A stretch of DNA of 31,784 nt from Gamarada debralockiae (lineage: Eukaryota; Ascomycota; Leotiomycetes; Helotiales; Hyphodiscaceae), in assembly GCA_002803225.1 (NCBI GenBank), contig NXFV01001058.1, forward strand, positions 1 to 31,784, in the 5' to 3' direction. Of the stretch, positions 10,651-21,852 are shown piece by piece. Under the pieces are notes generated by a model, which searched no databases, was not told the DNA's origin, and saw only the letters and a program-made list of their open reading frames with translations. Position 1 is the stretch's first letter, and the number at the start of each line of letters is the position of its first letter. The position numbers and the translations under genes are program-made.

Positions 10651-10766
10651 TCCCATCGGGATGAGAAATGTGTAGGGTTTGCCCCATTGGGACGGGAAAT
10701 GGTGTGGGCACGTCTCTCTTGGGACGGAAAACAAACCCCCGGATGCTCTCGTTCGGGAACCCTACA
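10651..10766. repeat. 31-bp imperfect repeats and a 96-bp TA-bordered mini-element
   Basis: Three diverged 31-bp units begin at 10651, 10682 and 10713 (core CCCATYGGGAYGRGAAAT). Overlapping them, 10671-10766 starts with TGTAGGGTT and ends with the exact inverse AACCCTACA. If the TA at each end (10673-10674, 10763-10764) is a target duplication, this would be a very small Tc1/mariner-like non-autonomous relic. Only nine terminal bases match, so this is tentative. Confidence 0.35.
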
Positions 10767-12142
10767 ATCAGCCTATGCACGACAAGATAGTGTAGGGCTC
10801 CAAGAACTCGGCAACTTGAGCCCACAGCTATCAAAATTTCGTTGGTGGAGATTTATATTATGGATAAGTGGTCTAGTAATCTCGCCATCTCCTTTTGTAC
10901 TGTACTTATTCTGATGCTAAGTGGAAGAGAGAAATGATAACAACATGTCAACACGATTTTAATAATGAACATAGGGAACTGAATACTGAGAAGATCGTTC
11001 CGACAGCCACAAATTTGGATTATCTCCACAGGCGCGCACTCACTACTAATATACTTTCTAATCTGATGTCTCTACACTTTACCGATAGTAAAGCTAGGTA
11101 ATCGTCATTCACAGCCTGTAAGGTCTAGCTTGCCGGGCTATATAGGCCTTCCGTTCTTTTTTAGTGGCTCTCTTCTTTTCACTTCGGCGGAAAAGGTTCA
11201 TGAGTTCATGTAAGACAAGAAAATTTACCAAAACAAGAGTCAGACTCCATAGTAGTTCCATCTCTTAATTCTAGAGGCATTCTCCTCGTAGATGAAGAGT
11301 CACGATCATGAGGCTGCCGAGCACATAATGTAAGGTGCTATTAAGATACGCCTCGAAGAGGATAAGGGCATCTTGAGTGATCTAATCTATGTCCAATCTA
11401 GGTTTGCTGCAAATCTGCTGGGCATGCCAGTTATGATAAGGGGTCAGACATACAGTAGCAGCAAGTTAGGTGTAAAGCTCATAGTCAATTGCCAGTAAAT
11501 AATCGTAAAAGCGTATCGCGAGAGCTGAGGCTTAGTTTCTGAGGTTATTAGGTAATGTTGTAGATATATATTAGTGAGTAAATCCATAAGAAAAGCGAAG
11601 TATCGAGCAAGCTTCTGGGGCGGGATCCGCAAAGATGGGTGAGGGAAGGACCCAGGGGTAGGAGAAGCTACGTCGTAAAAATAAATAGATTGTCATAAAA
11701 ACCAGCTAGACCAGAGACAGATTCTGATCAGGCGGGAACTGTCAGAAATAACAACAGTATAAGGACAGTTGGCTCCGGGCAGGGAGAATCCACAGGGACT
11801 TTCTCCCTGCCCTATTCAATCAGCGCGTGTACTCGTCTGTCTAATTAGTATAGCAACACTATACTAAATTAATAGAAAGGTACTTGTTGTAATTACGCTA
11901 GACAGCACACATAATGCACTTGGGATACTTGTATATATATTAAGGAGGGTATACTAATACAAGAATTAGCAAGAGTCCTATATTTTCTAAGTGTTTAAGT
12001 GTCTCTTCTGTGATTGATTGGCACATATAATCTTGTATGCTGCGCTAATAAAAATCGCTCGAGTGTACTATTCTTAGCAATCTATATCATAAAACTTACT
12101 TTACAACCATCGCTTTATCGCTCTATCTATTACTCGATATAG

Positions 12143-12335
12143 TGTGACGGCCCTAGCCCTCATGTGCTCTCTCCCAGACCCTCTCTCGCTTGCCTAGCGT
12201 GACTTGGCAAAGCTCCTGTATCTAAGTTCGAACTCCTCACAGGGCTCTTTCTTCTTCTCTCCTTAGCTTAGTTTTTTCTCTTCTTAGTGTGAATACCATA
12301 TGCTCTTTCTGAGGCCTCTGTGTGGTGCCGTGACA
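12143..12335 (+). repeat. Copy 1 of a ~200-bp element with TGTGACGGC / GCCGTGACA ends (solo LTR or MITE)
   Basis: The segment begins TGTGACGGC and ends with the exact inverse GCCGTGACA. It is repeated in reverse orientation at 12921-13135, sharing the GACGGCCCT start, CTTAGCTTRGTTTT and AGGCCTCTGTGTRGTGCCGTGACATA. TG…CA ends with a short terminal inverted repeat fit a solo LTR; a MITE is the alternative. No open frame is present. Confidence 0.6.
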
Positions 12336-12920
12336 TAGCTTCCTCTTTTGCTACGGGATCCCAATACCTTTGGCTCTCCTCTTAAACACTACTATTACTG
12401 TAATAAGAGCCTAGATCTAGGCTTCAAGGAGGAATAGTCTAAGTTTATAGAAGCCCCGGAGATCTAGTGTGGCGGTTTGCTAACTAGGCAAACACCAGCT
12501 ACAGTGTGAATAGCTTTGACGATTGTGCAACCGGCCAAAAAGGCACAAGAATAAGGTTGGAGCCTCATTTGCTATTCTACTATATAAAGGTGACCCCTAA
12601 CGCCGACACGTACCGCAGCATGTTGTACGCTAGCGCCATCACATCTAACGGTCTACGGAAGCCATGAGAGGTATAGCTTAGGTCTACAGAAGCCCCGAAA
12701 GTCTCGAAGGCTTGACTAAAGGTCTAGACTCTAGTGACCCGAAGGGTTCGGAAACGCCGATACTAGTGTACAAGAAGCTGTGCATACACGAAGAGTAAGT
12801 GCTTAAGAAGGGAAGATATACTAGGCTTGTTATTAAGGAGATATTCTTTATGTCTATAGATTAGCTTCTTTTCACTATAGTTTATAGGCGGTTTTATATA
12901 TTAGACAGATATAACCTTTA

Positions 12921-13135
12921 TGTCACGGCACTACACAGAGGCCTTAAGAAGAGGATAATAATATTTATACTAAGACAAGAGAAAACCAAGCTAAGGAAAG
13001 AAAGAAAAAAGATGGCTTTATAAGGAGCTTGAGCTTATATATAAAAGCTTTCCTAAGTTGTACTACGCAAGTGAGAGAAGGTTAGGTTTCCCTCCCGGCG
13101 GGGGGAAACATTAGAGAGGGCCAGGGCCGTCGCAC
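12921..13135 (-). repeat. Copy 2 of the same element, inverted
   Basis: Read on the minus strand this matches 12143-12335 over its whole length with many substitutions and small indels. On the plus strand it starts TGTCACGGC and ends GGGCCGTCGCA. Flanks CCTTTA (left) and CCCTTA (right) could be a diverged target-site duplication, one mismatch apart. The two copies enclose about 585 bp of non-coding sequence and could fold into a long hairpin. Confidence 0.6.
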
Positions 13136-13404
13136 CCTTATGTTTTCCATTTGTGAACACTAATAAAAGTTTTACTCATGGCTTATCCTTTTTAAGCGTA
13201 GTCTACATATAATCCTGGATATTTACTAAAGCAACTAGTTTTCTAGTACAAACTGCGGTTTCCACCGTCTTAAACTAGACTAGTTCAGTTGAAACTAGTT
13301 ATAATATATCCTTATCTAGTCAGTTTGCATTTTATAATATCTGTACAATCTAGTTTAAACTGCCGTACAAGCTGCAAACTGGCAAACTATTGGCCGCTCT
13401 GCAT

Positions 13405-15047
13405 CTACCGCCTCCGAATCCCAACAAAACACTCCAATTGTTTCCTCAAAAATCCTCCCCCGGACTCCAGCTCTTGTCGATACAATTCAAACTTATATCC
13501 TCTCGCAACTGTAGCTACAACCAAAGCCAGCTCCATCTCCGCCACATTGCGCCCCACACACGCCCTCAGACCATAAATGAAAGGATGAAATGCATTCTTC
13601 TGCTGTCCTGTTAGTCTTTCAGGAGCCCAGCGATCTGGATTGAATGAGTCAGCATCTAGACCCCAAATCGCGGTTGAGTGGTGCACGGTGTACGCAGGCA
13701 CAGAGAGAACGGTACCAGGAGGGAAGTAGTGATTGTGCAACGTGATGCCAGGGTGATCGTCAGGAATTAATCGTGGGAGGCCGAGATAATGTGGAATGTA
13801 TGCGTAGGGTTTCGTTGATGACTTGTTTGAGACTAGACGAAGTTACTATCTGACAAGTATTAAGGGAGAATTAATGGAGTGAAAAATAACTGCCTACTAT
13901 AGAAGACCTTTTATACTTGCGTAAGACGGTACTTTGCAGTCGGCTGGAGTCACAGCGTCAAGTTCACTCTGCAGTTTCTCAATCACTCCGGGAGTCTTGA
14001 GTATCCAGAATAGAATACTATAACAAAGCTCATATTTAGAAGCCTAGCTCAAGTCTCGGTGAGAAGATGGAAACTTACGCGCACGAAGTGTTACTAGTGG
14101 TGTCACTCCCGGCAATCAGCTAGTTCCTCTCTGCTCAGCTTCTCGCCCTTATCATCGCGGCCCTCCATTAATCTCGCCAACAGATCAACCCGCTCGACCC
14201 CGGTCTGCCCCAGCCACTCCTTCGCTCTTGCAGTCGCAATCCCCGCTAGACTTTCGACCGCCGCGAGTCCGTTCCGAAGAATGGGTCGGGCAATTTCTTC
14301 GCTCGCGCTGGAAGGCAGCCGAGTATCGCGCTTAGGTGGTTCAGCACCTGGACGGCTGGTAGGCGGTGAATCTGGAGTCAAGCGAACCTCGGCTCTGTCT
14401 TTGCCCATCTCAAGCATGCCGAATGGAGCGCCGAAGGCGAGGTCCCCGATGATGTCAAACGCGACGTAGTTGAACCAGGGCAGTCAATTGATTTGCTATA
14501 ACCGTCGCCTGTCATGCGAGCGGAGATACTGTCCCGTTGTTACACGAATTTCTGGAGGTTGCTGTGGATGTACTCCTCGAATTGAGCTATAGACTTTGCG
14601 GAAAATGCGTGAGACAGTTTTGCGCTTCCGCGCGTGCTCCGCATGATCCCTGGTGTTGAATAGACCTGGCCGGATGGAGACAAGGCGTCATAGCATTCAC
14701 TAGAGAGTCTGTCAAGTAGCTGGGCAATTGACAGGAAGGATTGCGAACCTCTTCAATAATCCATTTCCACGACCGTATATCACCTGTATAGCATCCGCAT
14801 CTGCGATGGAGATATGATTTGGCTGTATTCGGACCAGAGGCCCAAGCTTTTGATGTGCATCATCATCGACAGCTCGATACCTACGCCCACAGCGACATTA
14901 ATACAGCAGCCAAAAGTTCGTAAAAGGCGCTGGAAAGGGTGCTAGAATTCGTCTAGGAGCTTCATCGGTACAGAAGTATCGAACGAGCCAGTGCACAACG
15001 CCCAATATCAGGAAAGGCCAGAGCGACAAGATATAATCTGCAATCAT
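13405..15047 (-). pseudogene. CYP53-type cytochrome P450 (benzoate 4-hydroxylase family), broken
   Basis: Relic of a microsomal P450. The ATG at 15047 opens an N-terminal membrane anchor (MIADYILSLWPFLILGVVHW). CYP53-like landmarks follow: RRYRAVDDDAHQKLGPLVRI, PNHISIADADAIQVIYG, AFDIIGDLAFGAPFGMLEMG, the I-helix LIAGSDTTSNTSC (about 14070-14120), YFPPGTVLSVPAYTVHHS and the haem loop FIYGLRACVGRNVAEMEL with its cysteine ligand. Lesions: TAA at 14898-14900 (codon 50, where relatives have Gln), TAA at 14540-14542, a frameshift near 14480 and a small deletion just before the I-helix near 14120 that changes frame. In the haem loop GLR stands where GPR is usual. CYP53 enzymes para-hydroxylate benzoate and related phenolics. 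The family call rests on remembered motif similarity, without a database search. Confidence 0.82.
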
Positions 15048-16270
15048 TATTACCAATGTTTCGTAGTTAAGAGGGAGTTTGCGAGTCGGCTAAGTCACAG
15101 AGCGTGGGCTTTATACCTTTCGCTACTTCCTGTGGTCCTCGCCGATTAAATGAATGTCATCAGGGATAAAGGATTGCCGAATGTGTAGCATTTACTATTA
15201 ACGTTGTTAGTACGTGTTTGTCGTATCCTCATATATCAAAAGACAAGATCTAGGACTCGGTTCTTTCCGCGTTGAACCTCTCCCTCACCGTCTGTGAGAG
15301 CGGGGCAGCGGCTCCTTCAGCCATAAATTGTATGAGAAGACTTTACCATATAATTTTTGAGCCACTAACAACACTTTTCTAGCGTAAATCCCAAGTATTT
15401 CGACTTCTACAAGTATCTACCATGATCGATTACATTCTCGCCATGTCCGGGCTATTTACTAGGGCGCTACTCAATGATTGATTGATTGTTCTTACGCTGG
15501 CCAGCTAGCTAGCTATGCAGTATTCCTATACATACAAACCCTGGGAAAATATACAAGGAACAAAAACCCAGGCATAGTAGTTCTAATTTTCCAGTGACTT
15601 ACTCGCTGCCTATTGAACCAGATGGCTCTGTACTAGGCATTACTCATAGAGAAGTAGCCAGAGAGAATTGTGGGAGGCGCCCTGATCGTATTATCCACCG
15701 GCTAGCTACCCTGCTCCTTCTGGGGTATCTAGTGGCCTCCCTAGGTCTACCCTCCTTCCGCTGCTCGCTCCTCGAATCTCTTCCCTGCGCTCTGTTCCCT
15801 ATGGCAGTGTACCAGTACGTATCTTGGGGTTTCCCAAATATTTCAAACCAAAGCCCCTCAGACGGCAAATGAGACAAATCCTTGATATGCAGCGATCAAT
15901 TTGGAGCCATATTATAATTACCACTAGTAATTGGCCCGTGTTCTAGGTGGCCGGTAGTATGAAGGCCGTTACGCAGTAATCCCAGCCTGCGGTCTCATTC
16001 GCCGGCTGAGTTGCTTATTGAGATAGCTTTCCTCGCTAGACGACGGAAACACGGAATCTTATTGCCTCGCCGAGGCGTACGACCCCTGGGTGGTGCATGG
16101 TCTTGCTAAAGTAATGATTCCTGTAGCCTCGGGTAGGGTAAGAGTTGTTATGGCTAATAAGGCTGACTAATTTTCTTTTTTAAGATGGAGCTGTCCATCC
16201 TTTAGGGTTGATCTTTTATGTCGTCGACTATGTTCAATTGAAGCTTTGTCAATTTTCAAGTTAATTTAAC
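15048..16270. other. Spacer with dispersed repeat copy A
   Basis: Contains the probable upstream region of the broken P450, the dispersed repeat at 15475-15835, and about 430 bp of AT-rich sequence upstream of the multicopper oxidase. The open frames at 15594-15877 on both strands lie inside the repeat and are not supported as host genes. Confidence 0.6.
15475..15835 (+). repeat. Dispersed repeat, copy A
   Basis: Matches 25064-25438 in the same orientation. It starts with a TGATTGATTG run and CTTACGCTGGCCAGCTAGCT and includes CTCCTTCTGGGGTAT. This copy is the more GC-rich of the two. A frame on either strand is open for 77-92 codons here but closed in the other copy. It may be a fragment of a transposable element whose class I cannot name. 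Confidence 0.85.
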
Positions 16271-18200
16271 ATGTTATCCACGCTCGTTACTTTTGTCCTT
16301 GGAGGTCTCCTGTCTGCTGCTTATACGGTGGCAGCATACAAGGAGTCATGTCCGGCTCTGGTTCGCTTCAAGATCGACCTTACCTGGGGACGTGTTTCTC
16401 CAGATGGATTCACTCGCTACGGCATCCTTATGAATGGACAGTTTCCCGGGCCCCAATTGAATGTCAATCAGTACGATGATGTCGAGTTCTTCGTGCATAA
16501 TCATCTCCCGAATGCCACAGCGGTTCATTTCCATGGTATCGAGCAGCTCTATACTCCTTGGTCCGATGGCGTGCCGGGTCTAACCCAGAGAGTAATTGAG
16601 CCTGGAGCATCTTTCTTATACCGGTGGAATGCAAATGAGTACGGCACGTTCTGGTACCATGCCCATTTGAGGTCGCAGGTTAGCGATGGCATGTACGGCG
16701 CCATCATCGTGAAGCCTGCGCCGACAGAGCCCACCGCTTTCATGGCAATCAGTAATGACACCGCTGAGATCGAGGCCATGCGTCGAGCTGAAGATTGCCC
16801 GATTCCGTTGATAGTTTCAGACTGGAACCATTTCACTTCAGAAGAATTTGACAGCATTATGATAGCTTCTAATACCGATGACATCTGCTTTGATTCCATT
16901 CTCGTCAATGGGAAGGGTTCGGAAATCTGTCTTCTTCAAGATGAGATCAATTCGTTGACCAATCCGATTCTGCTACCACTCTTGAATGGATCGACGCTGA
17001 CTGCTAAAGGGTGAGTTTTTCCATCGACAGTTCAAAACTTCAAAACTTCCAATGACCAATAATTATTAGCTGCCTCCCAAAAACATTGAATACTCTTCTA
17101 GGAGACTTCCCTCATGACTTCTCCAAGCTTCCTCAAACAGCGTTCGATGTCTGTGTTCCCAGTACGGGTCCTACAGAAGTCATTAAAGTTGATCCAGTAG
17201 ATGGATGGGTTAGTATCAATATGATAAACGCGGGTACTGTTAGCAGTCTAGGGGTCTCAATTGATGAGCATCCAATGTGGATCTATGCGGCCGACGGTAA
17301 ACACATTCAGCCGGTACTAGTGGATGTCATCCAAGTACCCAATGGAAACCGGTTCTCTGCTCTCGTGAAGTTGGATAAACCTGTGGGCAACTACACTATC
17401 CGTGTCCCTAATCTGGGAACCAACCAAGTCATCAGCGGCTTTGCTACCCTGTCTTATAAGGGAGGCACTAATAAGACTAAATCAGAGCCGTATATCAACT
17501 ATGCGGGCCAAAATGTTACAACAGACGTCGTATTCTTAGATGAGACTAAGATCGTCCCTTTCCCTCCAGTTGCCCCAGCTCGAACAGCAGATGCGACATA
17601 TTTCTTCCACATTGACCGCTTCGGAACTTCCTGGAAATGGACCTTAAGCGGAAAGGAATCCTACGGCCTGGATCTCGAAACAGAAACACCACTTCTCTTT
17701 GATCCTACTTCAGCGGAAGCTATGAACCCTAATCTCACGATTACCACCAAGATGGGTCAATGGGTGGATCTTGTCGTTCAAGTTGAATTCCCTCCTTTCC
17801 AGCCAGCCCACCCATTGCATAAGCATTCGAATAAGGCGTTCATTATTGGCGCAGGATCAGGCGCTTTTAATTGGTCGACAACGGCTGAGGCAATCGAGGC
17901 CGTTCCGCAGTTCTTCAATCTTGATACACCTCCTCTGAGGGATGGCTTTACAACGACTCCAACCGGCGGAGCGCCGACTTGGATAGTGATAAGGTATCAA
18001 GTTGTTAATCCCGGGGCCTTCTTGTTCCATTGCCGTAAGTCTTTGCTACACTGACTGTTAGAAAACATTTTGCTAACGTAATTTGGTTAGATATCCAAAT
18101 GCATTTGAGCCCTGGTGGCATGGCTGTTGCCATAATCGATGGTATCGACGCACTACAGCCGATTCCACTAGAGTATTTTAACGGGAATGGGTTCAGGTAG
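16271..18200 (+). CDS. Secreted ascomycete multicopper oxidase (laccase / ascorbate-oxidase-like)
   Basis: Intact 604-residue protein in three exons (16271-17010, 17070-18034, 18091-18200) with introns of 59 and 56 nt, both starting GTRAGT. Such enzymes oxidise phenols or similar reductants and reduce O2 to water at four coppers. A signal peptide (MLSTLVTFVLGGLLSAAYTV) starts the protein. The copper ligand motifs are all present: HFHG (86-89), WYHAH (129-132… H130, H132), HPLHKH (494-499) and HCHIQMH (567-573), the last completed only by splicing intron 2. The residue five after the final His, the usual type-1 axial position, is Gly578, with Met579 next to it, which is unusual. Several N-glycosylation sites (NAT, NLT, NVT) support secretion. 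It lies between the broken CYP53 and PAL genes. A pigment, phenol-coupling or detoxifying role is inference. Confidence 0.92.
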
Positions 18201-19092
18201 TTATAGCATGACAGTGTATCTCGGTAGCAAATGAGAAAAATATTCACTTACCCCCATTCTTACGTTTATCTTCTCCCTCCGGTTGAAACATGTATTATTG
18301 TAGTATATATGGCTGTCCTTGTGACAGTGTATCTGATCCATCAAGCTCACAGCAGTTATACGATCGTTAGGTGCCTTCCTAATTATTCGTTTGATCCACT
18401 CAAATGGCTGCTTGTAAGTATCTGATTTTAAGCATTTCAACTACAACTCAAAAATCCTGGCATTGTTGCGAGGGTTTGCTCCGCCGGTGCCATTTTCAGC
18501 AAAGAGCTGATCCTTGCCTACCAAAGCCTCTCATTTGAGGACTGTCTGTCCAATATGTCAGCTTCAAGCAGATATCGTAATAATCAAAGAAACAGAATCA
18601 GGTCCCTCATTCTAATATATGTTATGAATTCATTCACCCAGAGGCACTAAGTTTGTTTCGACTCGTTTGAGGTTGTCGTATAATGGTCTCGTGTGTTCCT
18701 CGATATTGCTGCGTCGAGTTCTTTCGAGTATTTGTTTATGCTTCCGAGTACAGCTTTCTTCTTCTTTATCGGGGCCTTGGCGGCGCTCACGGAACTGTAG
18801 GGGTGGGTTCTGGAAGTGAAACGTTGCAAGAAGAGCTATCTACGAGTGGTGACTCCGCTTTGCCCAATGAAACCTCCGTCTTTCATAAATAGTGTATACT
18901 GTTGTTAGCCAGCTTTGAGAGAAAATATGTCATAGAATCCTCCCCCTGGCAGCAAAAGTTGAGATAGACAGGTGCGGAAAAAGAACTCAAAAAGATATAC
19001 TTAAAGAGATATACAACTTGAATTAAAGAAAAAAACCGCCGATTTTCGCCGTCCTGTGCGCTGTACAAAAACTGGAATCTGAGATAGATTGA
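18201..19092. other. Spacer between two convergent genes
   Basis: Lies between the 3' ends of the multicopper oxidase and the ammonia-lyase pseudogene. I see only short, unsupported frames and no repeat or RNA gene. Confidence 0.6.
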
Positions 19093-21852
19093 CTAATGGT
19101 TGCCGTTCACATAATACTCCCCGTTGGTCAACACAATGCGCGACAGATCAACTGTAGAATCCAAGTTTAAACTCTGCGCCTCCTCAAGACACTGTATCAC
19201 GGATGGCATGAGCTTTCCATCCCTGAGCGCTTCATAGATGGTGTTAATCCAAGTGCCGGCGTTCGCAACTCTCTCATCCGCTGACGGTAAAATGCCACCC
19301 GCTTCGGCATTATTAGAAATGGGGTAGTGCTCGGTAAAAAGGAAGCTGGAGGTCGTCTCGCACAAACTTGTACATTCGTTTCGAAGCTGCACCTAGATGT
19401 AGTGAAGCATCTGGGTTGACAGAGTATTGGAGCCTATTAATAATGAATATCTCATAACATATTCCAGCAAATTCATCCGTCCACTTTTGAACCGTCTTGA
19501 AGAAACATGGAGAATCTCCCAGCAATCCGTTACAGCATTCAATCAATACTGGCTGTGTAGATTTTGGCGATCTCCACAAAGCGGCTGGTGGGGTCTTTCG
19601 TGACTGTTGTATCCAGTGCATGGACAATATGTTTCCAGAGTTGCCTGTTGGGGTTGTCAAGTCGTGCTGGTGGCAATATGGGACCACAAATATCATTGGT
19701 GATATTTTCAACTGCAGGCTGAAGGCTTTGCAAGTGCCTTATATCCATGGCGCGTAAGTCAAGAGCTTGGCAGAGTGCGAAGAGATACATAAGCGAAAGT
19801 ATATCTATCGCCATGTATGTATATCGAGCCGATGCCAGCGCCATCGAGTTTATGGACTGATTGCACATCTCCGCAGAATTGACGTGGCTGCTCACGGGGT
19901 TGGCAAGAAGGCGAGCCCAAACATGTTTGCTGCCATATTGATGTCGACTCCTTTCAGAGTGCATGACAAGCTGGGCAGCGAGATTGGGTAGTAATCCGTT
20001 GCTTAGGGTTTGATTAAGCAACTTCGATCGATGTAGAGCCTCTTGCCTATTGTTTGAATTACTGAGCGCGTCTTTTCTGTCGAAGATATAATGGCTATTG
20101 CTTAGAAATTACCTCTATGATACACTTTTCCCTTGATAGCATCGATGAGGGGATTATCAATAGTCGAGTTCAGCTCAATTTCAAGTTGCTCGTGTGCAAT
20201 AATGAGGTCTTCCGGCTTCGGACCTATCCATTGAGCTGCTGTGCGAATTGCGTACCTATCCTGTTGTAGGTCCCCAGCTTCGCCTTTTCCCGAAACGTCA
20301 TTAGATATGGCTAGACACGATCCGCGTAGAAGCGGCGGATGTTCCGAGATGCTTCGATTTGTCCGCTGTGGGGCCGCACCTCGGTAAGAAAGACGTCGAG
20401 CCCACTAGAGCCTCGACGGCCATTGCCGTTAGCACCTGCGACATGGCCGCTAGATGGTTTGCTTCATAAAGTGCAAGCACAGCTACGGAGCATGGCACTA
20501 CTATTCCATTCAACAATCCAAGCCCTTCTTTTGCCTCGAAAGATACTGGCTTGATTTCCGCTTCCGACAATGCCTCATTGCTCCGTATGAGTCTGCGTGC
20601 TTTCTTATCTCCAGTCCACACTAATACGTCTGGATTTCCTTCCGGTGCCGCGGCAATGTATGATAATGGGCAGAGGTCTCCTGAAGCGGAAATGCTGCCT
20701 CGAAGAGGTATAAGTGGGATAAAATCTTGGCTTAAAAGCTCAGTTAGTGACTCGATAACTGATAGGCGAACTGCAGAATGCCCTCGCATGAGAGAATTAT
20801 ACCGAATCAACATTGCACCTCGAACCGCCCAAGCTTCCGGAATTGAAGTAGTGTAATGTATTTCTGGAACCTTAGTACCGCCAAAAGAATGGAGAACACC
20901 GGAGAGCTCCATCTGAAGTAATCCACGCTGAAGAGCGGTCGTGGATATAGTACGAGTGTCGGCGCTACCACCAAATCCGGTGGTGACCCTTAAATTAGGT
21001 TAACTAAATTTTTTAATCTGAAAAGATTATTCTATCTCACCATAGATTGAGTGGCCTACCTCAAGCTGTTTGTTGAGGAATTGAACACTGTTATTCACTT
21101 GTTCGACAACTGATGGATGCTTTTCAATCGATACGCCTACATTGTGTCTGAGAGACAATATTTGATCAGCAATTACGGACAAATAAATCGTATAGATAAC
21201 GATGAAGCCGTTTTGAACTTCGTTATTTTATCGCTGAATTGTCGAATCAGACGATATTGTGAGGCAAAATCATGTATGTATTGATACCTACGAAGGCCGA
21301 TGGTTTTGAAATCGGGACACGCCTAAGCGAGAGCTCAGAACGCCAAAATCTCTGTTTTCAAACTCATATTTTAATATCAGCACAACATACGAAATTCTCA
21401 ATTAAAGGCTTATGGGATAGAAGAGAAGCAGCCCTCTTATTGCATATAGCTTTCGGGATAATTAAATTTGAAGCGAATTTATTATCGCGACTGAAGAATG
21501 CAGGTAGCGCTTACTTGAGGGGCGGCGTCCCGATTTCAAAACCGTCGGCCATCGTAAGGGAGGGAAGAATCGTGGGGTTGCCAGAACGTAAACAATCGTC
21601 ACCATGGCAACCAACAAGAGCATAGAACTCATCTGACATGAATAAATACCGAGCCACTGCAGCGACGGCTGCGATGTTCAACGAACGCACATCAACAGCT
21701 ACCTTGTCACTTCCATCTAAATCAGGCAGGTTTAAATGAAACCAGTCAGCTAGCAATATAGCATTATGGCCTTGGCTTAGCTCAGCAGCTGTGCATTCAA
21801 TGGCCCAATCACGGCGACGGCCAGGGGTTGTGGGGATCGAAATCTCAACCAT
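19093..21852 (-). pseudogene. Phenylalanine/histidine ammonia-lyase family (PAL-like), broken
   Basis: Relic of a cytosolic MIO-containing ammonia-lyase; fungal PAL converts phenylalanine to trans-cinnamate. ATG at 21852 (MVEISIPTTPGRR) opens exon 1, ending DVRSLNIAAVAAVAR at 21650. Removing an intron at 21148-21649 gives AVARHNVGVSIEKHPSV, the normal family continuity. The MIO triad Ala-Ser-Gly is kept in SISASGDLCPLSYIAA (codons 20679-20687), and the active-site region shows QQDRYAIRTAAQW, IAHEQLEIELNST and SAEMCNQSINSMAL. Lesions are many: a one-base mismatch at the second intron before the GVTTGFGG motif (about 20988), frameshifts near 20395, 20330 and 20045, TAA at 20102-20104 where relatives have Gln (GNF*A), paired frameshifts near 19900-19960, and a stop before the C-terminal part (to 19093). 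PAL rather than HAL is favoured by motif style but not proven. Confidence 0.85.
21287..21558. mobile_element. MITE-like element in intron 1 of the PAL pseudogene
   Basis: The ends are inverted copies of about 30-45 bp. Left, from 21287, reads CTACGAAGGCCGATGG then GGTTTTGAAATCGGGAC. Right, read inward from 21558, reads CTTACGATGGCCGACGG then the same 17-base core, and both continue to TAAGCG. The 180-bp middle is AT-rich and non-coding. It sits inside the 502-nt intron, far longer than the 45-65 nt usual here. No clear target-site duplication is visible. Confidence 0.65.

Larger units (their letters stand above)
10599..13404. other. AT-rich, gene-free region with decayed repeats
   Basis: No coding gene is supported. 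It holds the 96-bp TA-bordered element at about 10671-10766 and two inverted copies of a roughly 200-bp element at 12143-12335 and 12921-13135. Between those copies a short motif recurs in diverged form (around 12445 and 12685: AGAAGCCCCG). Near 13230-13350 several CTAGTTT/AAACTAG words cluster. 10900-12100 is AT-rich with many stops in all frames. Confidence 0.6.

Noticed and set aside
12220..12245. GTTCGAACTC resembling a tRNA T-loop
   Set aside because: No acceptor, D or anticodon stem can be placed around it; it is inside a decayed repeat and not kept in the second copy.
15594..15877. Open frames of 77-92 codons on both strands
   Set aside because: They lie in a dispersed repeat, and the second copy at 25 kb does not keep either frame open.
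1154..21852. Frameshifts explained as sequencing errors
   Set aside because: RRS1, mS29, aquaporin, multicopper oxidase, FAD monooxygenase, pseudo-protease and the repeat protein all assemble without a single frameshift, while lesions concentrate in four genes and include in-frame stops and a missing N-terminus.
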